Assembly: GCA_036924255.1 (NCBI GenBank)
Contig: JAUPFN010000018.1
Location: forward strand, 10,001-74,000
Length of the DNA: 64,000 bases
Direction: 5' to 3'
From: Apodemia mormo
Taxonomy: Eukaryota; Arthropoda; Insecta; Lepidoptera; Riodinidae
In this document: piece by piece, positions 16,035 through 24,681 of the stretch
Numbering within the stretch: position 1 is the stretch's first letter
Layout of the letters: each line of letters begins with the position of its first letter
Position numbers and translations under genes: made by a program
The notes under the pieces: generated by a model
Seen by the model: only the letters and a program-made list of their open reading frames with translations
What the model was told of the DNA's origin: nothing
Database searches by the model: none

Positions 16035-18821
16035 TTCTCGCAGGAGAAATGCACTTACGCACTACCGGGCCACTCGACGCGGCCCGAGTGTGGGACTCGC
16101 CTAAAATCGGCTCTACCCACTAAAACTCCTGCGTCCGCTCCTCTGTGCCATATGGTGGTGGGGGGGTGGGGCGCTTTCGCATTCTTCCACCGCCCCCTCC
16201 GGCACTTGCCAGCCTTGCCGGCAGTCTACTCGTCTGGGAGAGGGATCCCAGCAAATCGTCTCAAAGACGCGCGGTGTGCGGAACCACCGCGCGCAACTCC
16301 AGGTGGCCCTTAGGCAGAGCCACAATCACTGTACCAGGAGTCGACAGAACAAGACCCCCGGCCGAGTGACCTACTTCTCCTGGAGGAAACGGTCACTCCA
16401 TCGCTTCCTCCGGCGTGACCCCTGATGTGGCAGGGGCAGGCGTGACTTTCTTTCGCCGTTTGGCCTTGGGCAGGGTTCCTTTGCAGGAGGGAGACCCGAC
16501 CCTGTGGTCCGCTGGGAGACTCGCCGCTGTACACACGGAGCAACAAGGGTCGCCGGAACAATCGGCGGCCTTGTGCCCCTTTTGACCGCAGCGATAGCAC
16601 TCATCACTGCGGTCAACCTCCGACGTACATTGCACTCCCGTGTGCCCGACTACCAGGCAGCGGTAGCATCGCAGACGCCTGGAGGGTAGCACCCGCACTT
16701 GCGCAGACACCCAACCCACCAGGAGTCTGGAGCCCGACACCTTTTTGGCTGCAGCCACTGGGCAGCGTACGAAAATCGTGCCACGGCCTGAAGGGGAGAA
16801 GCGAACCGGCCCCGCCTTAATAGCGTTGGCAGCGCAACCCCCACTTCTGGCCACAGCCTCTACCAGCTCCTCTTTTGTGACGGATTCGTCAAGCCCGGAG
16901 ATGCGCATCTCTGCGCACTTCTCGGGCCTGGCGATCCTAACAGTGTCTGCCGGCAGCACATCACGAAGCCTAGCCGCCAGCAGATCGGCCTTTTCACTGC
17001 CTACAGAGCCCGGGACCTCTAAAACTCGGGCCCCTGTGGCTCCCATTCTCATTTTTATCGATGGGATGCCCAACTCGGCGAGGGGCACTTTGTCCCTCGC
17101 GCGAGTCAGGATATCCGCGTAGGTTGCGCCCTTATCGGCCGCTCCGGGCTGCAGCGTCAAAACGACAGCCGCTGTCCGGGGCGGGCGCAACCGCGGCTCC
17201 ACCTTCTTTCCCCTCTTTCTCGTCTTCTGTTTCCCCGACGAAGTGGGAGAATCCTCCTTAACCTTATTTGTGGCTTTTTTCCTCTTCTTCGTGTTTTTCT
17301 TTTCCCTTTCCACCTGGGTCCACCCCTCCTCACCTGGAGCGTCCCGAGTGGAGTGAGAAGTCTCCGGTTCAATCACCGGGGCCACAGGGGGCTCGGCACT
17401 TTGGCCTTTGCCTTTGCCCTTGCTTTTTGTAGGCTTGGGCTTCTGCGACCCCTTGACGATATCTGCGGAAGTCCGCTTTGTTGCTGAGTCTAGAGCCGGC
17501 TCAGCCGCAGGTGCCGCTTCCTTCTCCTTCATATCCCCTCTCAGCGGGGGCCTCATTTGTCGTTCCGGTAATAGCCGGTCAGCAACTGAGGCCATCTTGG
17601 CATCCATCATGTTGCCTACCTGCAACATGATGCGCCCCAACATGGCCTCCTCGCGTTCTTCAGCGGATCTACTTTCTGCCGGCTCCGCCCTTCGCCTGCC
17701 CAGATCGGCACGGATTTGCGCCAGCTCCGCACGCATCTCTTTTATCTCCTTTTCTTGTCGGCGGTTAGCAGTACGGAGCAGCTCCACCTCCTCAGTTTCC
17801 GTTCGTTCTTTTAGGGCCGCCACCGCGTCCTGGATGGCCCATGCCGCCTGTTTTAGCGAACGGACCATCGTGCCCTTCAAGTTTGTCGACTTTTGCGCGA
17901 CGCTCATGATAAGATCTACCCCCTTCTGGGCGTGCGCAGCCAGATCTTCCGAAGAGTGGGCCTCCCCTCTTTTATGGGCCTCCAGAGCTTTGGCCAGGCT
18001 CAGGACTTGTTCCTCGGCCAATAACACTACTTCCTCCTTCTTGGCCTTTAAAAGGGCCTCTTTTGCTTGGCGTAGGCCAACGTAGGCACCCGTTGTTGGC
18101 GGGCGCCCTCTTGTCCTTTTCGCCGGTCCATCCTCGCCAGCGGTGTCGTCAGAGTCTATCCCAGACTGACTGTCGCCCGAAACAGGCCTCTTCCGCCACT
18201 GCCGGCTGCTCCTCGTCCTTGACGAAACAGTCTGAGAACTGTCCGTATCCAAGTCCTCGCCAGGGTCGTTTGTTGAGACGCGCACCCCCGTGGCGCGCGC
18301 CCCAACCTCCTTCTCACCACTGCCAAAATCGCGTGCTAAATCAGTGTCCGGTGTCAGAATGCCATAGTCGTCGGTGCGCGAGCCGGCAGGTTGCCGGCCC
18401 ACGAAGCAGCTTGTGCCCCCCCCAGAGTACATGGGGCTGCCGGTACCCGAAGGCACCGGGAGGGATTCCCCGGCATTGCCGGGACCCTCCTGGGTAGTCC
18501 TTTTCAAACTGCGACCTGTCATTTTTGGTTTTTGTGGCCCATTCCGGGTGGGCCTACCCCCGTCTCATCAGCGCTCGCCCGATAACCCTACGCCGCGGCA
18601 CGCCGACCGCGGTTTCGGGGTGATTTTTTAAAGAGGTTTTCTTCCTCCCAGCCCCACAATGGGCTCCCGGAAACCGGGTTATAAGTGCCGCATCCAAACG
18701 CCGTTCTCATTAAGAGAACGGAAAGGAGCGGCGTAGTGGTCCAATTAGTTCCCCAAGGTGCTGGATTGCACCCCAGGTACTAAGCCCCCCCGCCACGACA
18801 AGGCTTGGAACCATGGGGGGG
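15981..18821 (-). mobile_element. E5: complete gag-only element
   Basis: Poly(A) 53 nt (15981-16033), the longest in the window; 3' UTR 16034-16392; ORF1 16393-18522; 5' UTR 18523-18821 with normal tip. Its 5' third is nearly identical to E11, its middle to E6 and E18, so it is a mosaic. Confidence 0.93.
16393..18522 (-). CDS. ORF1 Gag-like protein of E5 (709 aa)
   Basis: Gag-only protein. ATG at 18522-18520 (MTGRSLKR). The upstream MGH-type ATG of other copies is present but out of frame; it encodes a 7-codon uORF whose TGA overlaps this ATG. Head with PMYSGGGTSCF (variant), AT-hook-like KRTRGRPP, heptad-rich helices, Lys-rich linkers, RRM-like core, CYRCLVVGHTGVQC and CYRCGQKGHKAADC knuckles and a third cluster. 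Ends EEAME, TGA. Uninterrupted. Confidence 0.92.
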   Translation of the reverse strand: MTGRSLKRTTQEGPGNAGESLPVPSGTGSPMYSGGGTSCFVGRQPAGSRTDDYGILTPDTDLARDFGSGEKEVGARATGVRVSTNDPGEDLDTDSSQTVSSRTRSSRQWRKRPVSGDSQSGIDSDDTAGEDGPAKRTRGRPPTTGAYVGLRQAKEALLKAKKEEVVLLAEEQVLSLAKALEAHKRGEAHSSEDLAAHAQKGVDLIMSVAQKSTNLKGTMVRSLKQAAWAIQDAVAALKERTETEEVELLRTANRRQEKEIKEMRAELAQIRADLGRRRAEPAESRSAEEREEAMLGRIMLQVGNMMDAKMASVADRLLPERQMRPPLRGDMKEKEAAPAAEPALDSATKRTSADIVKGSQKPKPTKSKGKGKGQSAEPPVAPVIEPETSHSTRDAPGEEGWTQVEREKKNTKKRKKATNKVKEDSPTSSGKQKTRKRGKKVEPRLRPPRTAAVVLTLQPGAADKGATYADILTRARDKVPLAELGIPSIKMRMGATGARVLEVPGSVGSEKADLLAARLRDVLPADTVRIARPEKCAEMRISGLDESVTKEELVEAVARSGGCAANAIKAGPVRFSPSGRGTIFVRCPVAAAKKVSGSRLLVGWVSAQVRVLPSRRLRCYRCLVVGHTGVQCTSEVDRSDECYRCGQKGHKAADCSGDPCCSVCTAASLPADHRVGSPSCKGTLPKAKRRKKVTPAPATSGVTPEEAME

Positions 18822-18908
18822 AACCTAACCTAACCTAACCTAACCTAACCTAACCTAACCTAACCTAACCTAACCTAACCTAACCTAACCTAACCTAACC
18901 TAACCTAA

Positions 18909-18910
<2 letters not shown>
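18822..18910 (-). repeat. Telomeric (TTAGG)n tract, 89 nt
   Basis: AACC(TAACC)17 between E5 and E6. Confidence 0.98.
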
Positions 18911-18962
<52 letters not shown>

Positions 18963-21776
18963 CGCAGGAGAAATGCACTTACGCACTACCGGGCCACGCG
19001 ACGCGGCCCGAGTGTGGGACTCGCCTAAAACCGGCTCTACCCACTAAAACTCCTGCGTCCGCTCCTCTGTGCCATGGTGGCGGGGAGGTGGTAACTCTCT
19101 CGGATTATTCCACCATCCCGCCGGCACTCGCCAGCCTAGCCGGCGTTCTTCTCGGCTGGGGGGATAGGCCCCAGCAAATCGTCTCAAAGGCGCGCGGTGT
19201 GCGGAACCACCGCGCGCAGCTCCAGGTGGCCCTTTTTGGCAGAGCCACAATCACTCTATCGGGAGTTTACGAACGAGACTCCCAGTCGAGCGATCTGGGT
19301 CTCCTGGAGGAAGCGGTCATTCCATCGCTTCCCCCGGCACGGCCCCTGATGTAGCAGGGGCAGGCGCAGCTTTCTTTCGTCGTTTGGCCTTGGGCAGGAT
19401 CCCCTTACAGGAGGGAGACCCAACCCTGTGGCCCGCCGGTAGACCCGCCGCTGAGCACACGGAGCAGCAAGGGTCGCCGGAACAATCGGCGGCCTTGTGC
19501 CCCTTTTGACCGCAACGATAGCACTCATCGCTGCGGTCAACCTCCGACGTGCACTGAATAGCCGTGTGCCCAATGACAAGGCACCGGTAGCAGCGCAGGC
19601 GCTTGGCGGGCAACACTCGCACTTGCGCCGACACCCATCCCACTAGTAGCTTCGAGCTTACAACCTTCTTTGCCGCGGCTATTGGGCAACGGACAAATAC
19701 AGTTCCGCAGCCCGATCGGGAGAACCGCACCGGTCCCGCCTTGATGGCGTCAACAGGGCAGCCCCCGGATCTGGCTACGGCGGCAACCACCTCCTCCTCC
19801 GTGACAGAGTCGTCCAGCCCAGAAATACGCATCTCTGCGCACTTCTCGGGCCGGGCGATCCGCACGGTGTCCGTCGGCAGTACCTCCCTTAATTTTGCGG
19901 CCAGTAGATCCGCCTTCTCGCTGCTTGTGGCTCCAGCAACCTCCAAAATACGGGCGCCAGTTGCCCCCTTCCTCATTTTCACACCCGGAATGCCCAGTTC
20001 GGCGAGTGAAATTTTGTCTCTCGCACGAACCAGGACGGCTGCATAGGATTCACCCTTGTCGGCCGCTCCCGGCTGCAGCGTCAACACGACAGCCGCTGAC
20101 CGGGGCGGGCGCAACCGTGTCTTCACCTTTTTATTTTTCTCCCTCGTCCTCGTTTTCTCCAACTTCGAGGGCGTAGGGGATGTCTCTACTACATTCTTCT
20201 CTGCCTTCTTCTTTTTTATTACTTTTCTCTTTTCCACACAGGACCACCCCACATCCTCCTGGGCTGCCCGTGCGGATGTAGAAGGCACTGGAGCGGCTAC
20301 CGATGTTGCGGTGGGCTGGGCACTCAGGCCTTTGCCTTTGCCTTTGCCCTTTGTGGGCTTGGCTTTCCGCGAACCAGCAACCACCTCAGCGACAGTCTTC
20401 TCCATGACGGTGTCTACGACTGGAGCGGCCACATTCACCGTTTCTTCGTCTACTTTATCTCCCCTCAGAGCCGGCCGAAGCCGTTTTTCCGGTAGGAGCC
20501 GGTCCGAAACTGAGGCCATCTTGGCATCCATCATGTTGCCTACCTGCAACATGATGCGCCCCAACATGGCCTCCTCACGTTCTTCAGCGGATCTACTTTC
20601 TGCCGGCTCCGCCCTTCGCCTGCCCAGATCGGCACGGATTTGCGCCAGCTCCGCACGCATCTCTTTTATCTCCCTTTCTTGTCGGCGGTTAGCAGTACGG
20701 AGCAGCTCCACCTCCTCAGTTTCCGTTCGTTCTTTTAGGGCCGCCACCGCGTCCTGGATGGCCCATGCCGCCTGTTTTAGCGAACGGACCATCGTGCCCT
20801 TTAGGTTCGTGGACTTCTGCGCAACGCTCATAATAAGGTCTACCCCCTTCTGGGCGTGCGCAGCCAGATCTTCCGTAGAGTGGATCTCCCCTCTTTTATG
20901 TGTCTCCAGAGCTTTGGCCAGGCTCAAAACTTGCTCCTCAGCCAGTAGCCCCAGTTCCTCCTTTTTGGCCTTATTGAGAGCCTCTTTGGCCTTGCGTAGG
21001 CCAACGTAGGCGCCAGTTGTTGGCGGGCGCCCCCGTGTCCTCTTAGCCGGTGCAGAACTTTGCGCCTCCTCGCCAGCCGTGTCATCAGAGTCCATCCCGG
21101 ACTCAAAGTCGTCCGAGCCGGGCCTCTTCCGCCACAGCCGGCTAGTACTCGATTCCGTCATATCAGACCGGACCGTCAGCATAGTGCCAGTCGAGCTGTC
21201 CGTATCAAAGTCTTCGCCCTGTTCGTTTGTTGAGACACGCACCCCCGTGGCGCGCGCCCCAGCCTCCTTCTCACTGCCAAAATTGCGTGCTAAATCAGTG
21301 TCCGGTATCAGAATGCCATGTTCGTCGGTGCGCGAGCCGGTGGAAAGCCGGCCCGCGAAGCAGTTTTTGCCCCCCCCAGAGTACGTGGGGCTGCCGGCAC
21401 CCGAAGGCGCCGGGAGGGATTCCCCGGCTGTGCCGGGACCCTCCTGGGTAGTCCTTTTAAAACTGCGACTTGCCATGTTTGTTGGTTTGTGGCCCATTCC
21501 GGGTGGGCCTACCCTCGTCTCGTCAGCGCTCGCCCGATAACCCTACGCCGCGGCACGCCGACCGCGGTTTCGGGGTGATTTTTTAAAGAGGTTTTCTTCC
21601 TCCCAGCCCCACAATGGGCTCCCGGAAACCGGGTTATAAGTGCCGCATCCAAACGCCGTTCTCATTAAGAGAACGGAAAGGAGCGGCGTAGTGGTCCAAT
21701 TAGTTCCCCAAGGTGCTGGATTGCACCCCAGGTACTAAGCCCCCCCGCCACGACAAGGCTTGGAACCATGGGGGGG
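18911..21776 (-). mobile_element. E6: complete gag-only element
   Basis: Poly(A) 52 nt (18911-18962), 3' UTR 18963-19316, ORF1 19317-21497, 5' UTR 21498-21776. The last bases before poly(A) lack the G(T)TC found in the other copies, so the A-run starts 3-5 bases earlier. The 3' UTR hairpin near the ORF1 stop is a perfect 10-bp stem, GCGCGCGGTG (19190-19199) with CACCGCGCGC (19208-19217). Confidence 0.93.
19317..21497 (-). CDS. ORF1 Gag-like protein of E6 (726 aa)
   Basis: Gag-only protein. ATG at 21497-21495 (MGHKPTNM), in frame with codon-8 ATG. AT-hook-like KRTRGRPP, heptad-rich region (RRQEREIKEMRAELAQ), Lys/Gly linker KGKGKGKG, RRM-like core, knuckles CYRCLVIGHTAIQC and CYRCGQKGHKAADC, third cluster. 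The linker before the core (CVEKRKVIKKKKAEK) is the most diverged part. Its middle third is almost identical at DNA level to E5 and E18. Ends GEAME. Uninterrupted. Confidence 0.92.
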   Translation of the reverse strand: MGHKPTNMASRSFKRTTQEGPGTAGESLPAPSGAGSPTYSGGGKNCFAGRLSTGSRTDEHGILIPDTDLARNFGSEKEAGARATGVRVSTNEQGEDFDTDSSTGTMLTVRSDMTESSTSRLWRKRPGSDDFESGMDSDDTAGEEAQSSAPAKRTRGRPPTTGAYVGLRKAKEALNKAKKEELGLLAEEQVLSLAKALETHKRGEIHSTEDLAAHAQKGVDLIMSVAQKSTNLKGTMVRSLKQAAWAIQDAVAALKERTETEEVELLRTANRRQEREIKEMRAELAQIRADLGRRRAEPAESRSAEEREEAMLGRIMLQVGNMMDAKMASVSDRLLPEKRLRPALRGDKVDEETVNVAAPVVDTVMEKTVAEVVAGSRKAKPTKGKGKGKGLSAQPTATSVAAPVPSTSARAAQEDVGWSCVEKRKVIKKKKAEKNVVETSPTPSKLEKTRTREKNKKVKTRLRPPRSAAVVLTLQPGAADKGESYAAVLVRARDKISLAELGIPGVKMRKGATGARILEVAGATSSEKADLLAAKLREVLPTDTVRIARPEKCAEMRISGLDDSVTEEEVVAAVARSGGCPVDAIKAGPVRFSRSGCGTVFVRCPIAAAKKVVSSKLLVGWVSAQVRVLPAKRLRCYRCLVIGHTAIQCTSEVDRSDECYRCGQKGHKAADCSGDPCCSVCSAAGLPAGHRVGSPSCKGILPKAKRRKKAAPAPATSGAVPGEAME

Positions 21777-21875
21777 AACCTAACCTAACCTAACCTAACC
21801 TAACCTAACCTAACCTAACCTAACCTAACCTAACCTAACCTAACCTAACCTAACCTAACCTAACCTAACCTAACC
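21777..21875 (-). repeat. Telomeric (TTAGG)n tract, 99 nt
   Basis: AACC(TAACC)19 between E6 and E7. Confidence 0.98.
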
Positions 21876-24632
21876 TTTTTTTTTTTTTTTTTTTGGTTTC
21901 GCAGGAGAAATGCACTTACGCACTACCGGGCCACGCGACGCGGCCCGAGTGTGGGACTCGCCTAAAATCGGCTCTACCCACTAAAACTCCTGCGTCCGCT
22001 CCTCTGTGCCATGGTGGCAGGGGAGGTGGTAACTCCTTGCGGATTATTCCACCATCCCGCCGGCACTCGCCAGCCTATCCGGCGTCTTCTCGACTGGGGG
22101 AGACCCCAGCAATACGTCTCAAATGCGCGCGGTGTGCGGAAGCACCGCGCGCTACTCCAGGAGGAAGCGGTTACTGCATCGCTTCTTCCGGCGCCACCCC
22201 GGATGGAGATGGGGTGTGCGCTGCTTGCGCCGAAGTGGCCGCGGCTCCTCGCCGCTTGGCGCGCTTGGGCAGGGTTCCCTTGCAGGAGGGAGACCCAGCC
22301 CTGTGGCCCGCCGGAAGACCCGCAGCCGAGCATACGGAGCAACAAGGGTCGCCAGAACAGTCGGCGGCCTTGTGCCCCTTTTGACCGCAGCGGAAACACT
22401 CATCGCTGCGGTCAACCTCCGATGCGCAATGCACTCCGGTGTGCCCAACTATGAGACACCGGAAGCAGCGCAGAGGCCTGGTGGGCAGGACCCGCACTTG
22501 CGCGGACACCCAACCCACCAATAGCCTCGAGCTCGCCACCCTTTTCGCTGCTGCCACCGGGCAGCGGACAAATATTGTGCCGCAGCCCAAGCGAGAGAAG
22601 CGAAGCCGCCCCGCCTTGATGGTATCGGCAGGGCAGCCTCCACATTCGGCTACAGCGGCCACTACCTCCGCTTCTGTAACGGAGTCGTCTAGCCCGGAGA
22701 TGCGCATCTCCGCACACCTCTCGGGCCTTACGATCCTTACGGTTTCTGCCGGTAAGACCGCCCGCAGCTTTGCAGCCAGCAGGTCAGCCTTTTCGGTGCT
22801 TGTTGCACCCGGCACCTCCAGTATTCGGGCACCCGTGGCCCCCTTTCTCATTTTTAGCGCCGGTATACCCAACTCGGCAAGCGAAACTTTGTCCCTTGCA
22901 CGAGTCAGGACGGCCGCATAGGTTTCGCCCTTGTCTGCCGCACCGGGCTGCAGCGTTAGGACGACTGCCGCAGACCGGGGCGGGCGCAACCTTACCTTCC
23001 TTTTCTTGTCCCTCTCTCCTTTCCCCGACCCCTGCTTTTTCGACGGAGGCGGAGGAGTCTCTTCAACCTTCTTTTTCGCTTTATTCTTCCTCTTTTGTTT
23101 TCTCCTCTTGTCCACCCGGGTCCACACTTCCTCGTCTGGGGCTCGAGTGGATGTCGAGGGCGCCGGAGTCGCTTCTGGGGCCACAGCAGGCTGGGCACTC
23201 TTGCCCTTGCCCTTTCCCTTTCCCTTGGTTGGTTTGGGCTTTGGCAACCCCACGACATTGTCAGCGGCAGTCCGCATCAATGGGCTTTCCACGGCCGGTT
23301 CAGCCACTGGTACCTCCTCAATTTCCGTGTCCCCTCTCAGTGGTGGCCGGAGCCGCCTCTCCGGCAGAAGCCGGTCTGCTACAGAGGCCATCTTGGCATC
23401 CATCATGTTGCCTACCTGCAACATGATGCGACCCAACATGGCCTCCTGGTCTTCTACGGGGCGGTTCTCATCAAGTTCCGTCCTTCGCCTAGCCAGTTCT
23501 TCTCGGATTTGGGCTACTTCCGCACGCAAAACTTTTAGCTCTTTCTCCTGGCGATAGTTTGCCATGCGGAGCAGCTCCACTTCCTCCCCTTCAGTACGTT
23601 CCTTTAGGGCCGCGACCGCATCCTGGATGGCCCAGGCCGCTTGCTTAAGGGCACGCACCATTGTGCCCTTAAGATTTTTCGATTTCTGCGCAACGCTCAT
23701 AATCAGGTCACACCCTTTCTGAGCGTGCGCGGCCAAATCTTCTGAGGAGCGGTCCTCCTTCCGAGAGACTTCGAGGGTTTTGGCCATGGAGAGAATCTGC
23801 TCCTCGGCCAAAACCTCGACCTCCTCTATTTTCGTCCTTAAAAGCGCCTCCTTGGCCTGGCGTAGGCCCACGTAGGCACCCGTTGTGGGTGGGCGCCCCC
23901 GTCCCCTTTTCGCCGGCCCAGATCGCTGCGCTTCTTCTCCAGCCGTGTCGTCCGAGTCCAGCCCGGTATCCTCATCATCCGGGCCAGGTCTCTTTCGCCT
24001 TGGCCGGCTAGTTTTCTCCAGTCCTGCGACAGTATTGGCCGTAGCCGAGCTGTCTGAGTCCAAACTCACGCCAAAGTCGTCGGTTGAGACGTGCGCCCCC
24101 GTGGCACACGCCCCAAAATCCCTATCAACACTGTCCGAAACATTAGCAAAATCGGTGTCCAAAGTAGAAAAGCGGTTGTCGTCGGTGCGCGAACCGGCGG
24201 AAAGCCGGCCCGCGAAGCAGTTCTTGCCCCCCCCAGAGTACGTGGGGCTGCCGGCGCCCGAAGGCGCCGGGAGGGATTCCCCGGCTTTGCCGGGACCCTC
24301 CTGGGTAATCCTTTTGGAACTGCGACCTGTCATTTTGGGTTTTTGTGGCCCATTCCGGGTGGGCCTACCCCCGTCTCGTCAGCGCTCGCCCGATAACCCT
24401 ACGCCGCGGCACGCCGACCGCGGTTTCGGGGTGATTTTTTAGAGAGGTTTTCTTCCTCCCAGCCCCACAATGGGCTCCCGGAAACCGGGTTATAAGTGCC
24501 GCATCCAAACGCCGTTCTCATTAAGAGAACGGAAAGGAGCGGCGTAGTGGTCCAATTAGTTCCCCAAGGTGCTGGATTGCACCCCAGGTACTAAGCCCCC
24601 CCGCCACGACAAGGCTTGGAACCATGGGGGGG
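21876..24632 (-). mobile_element. E7: complete gag-only element
   Basis: Poly(A) 19 nt (21876-21894), 3' UTR 21895-22170, ORF1 22171-24333, 5' UTR 24334-24632 with normal tip. The 3' UTR shows the 10-bp GCGCGCGGTG/CACCGCGCGC hairpin and the terminal CGCAGGAG/CTCCTGCG pairing. Confidence 0.93.
22171..24333 (-). CDS. ORF1 Gag-like protein of E7 (720 aa)
   Basis: Gag-only protein. ATG at 24333-24331 (MTGRSSKR); an upstream out-of-frame ATG gives a 7-codon uORF ending in TGA that overlaps this start. Layout as in E2: PTYSGGGKNCF head, acidic stretch, AT-hook-like KRGRGRPP, helices containing EVSRKEDRSSEDL and KVLRAEVAQIREEL (shared with E9 and E14), Lys-rich linker, RRM-like core, knuckles CFRCLIVGHTGVHC and CFRCGQKGHKAADC, third cluster. 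Ends EEAMQ. Uninterrupted. Confidence 0.92.
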   Translation of the reverse strand: MTGRSSKRITQEGPGKAGESLPAPSGAGSPTYSGGGKNCFAGRLSAGSRTDDNRFSTLDTDFANVSDSVDRDFGACATGAHVSTDDFGVSLDSDSSATANTVAGLEKTSRPRRKRPGPDDEDTGLDSDDTAGEEAQRSGPAKRGRGRPPTTGAYVGLRQAKEALLRTKIEEVEVLAEEQILSMAKTLEVSRKEDRSSEDLAAHAQKGCDLIMSVAQKSKNLKGTMVRALKQAAWAIQDAVAALKERTEGEEVELLRMANYRQEKELKVLRAEVAQIREELARRRTELDENRPVEDQEAMLGRIMLQVGNMMDAKMASVADRLLPERRLRPPLRGDTEIEEVPVAEPAVESPLMRTAADNVVGLPKPKPTKGKGKGKGKSAQPAVAPEATPAPSTSTRAPDEEVWTRVDKRRKQKRKNKAKKKVEETPPPPSKKQGSGKGERDKKRKVRLRPPRSAAVVLTLQPGAADKGETYAAVLTRARDKVSLAELGIPALKMRKGATGARILEVPGATSTEKADLLAAKLRAVLPAETVRIVRPERCAEMRISGLDDSVTEAEVVAAVAECGGCPADTIKAGRLRFSRLGCGTIFVRCPVAAAKRVASSRLLVGWVSAQVRVLPTRPLRCFRCLIVGHTGVHCASEVDRSDECFRCGQKGHKAADCSGDPCCSVCSAAGLPAGHRAGSPSCKGTLPKRAKRRGAAATSAQAAHTPSPSGVAPEEAMQ

Positions 24633-24681
24633 AACCTAACCTAACCTAACCTAACCTAACCTAACCTAACCTAACCTAACC
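24633..24681 (-). repeat. Telomeric (TTAGG)n tract, 49 nt
   Basis: AACC(TAACC)9 between E7 and E8. Confidence 0.98.
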
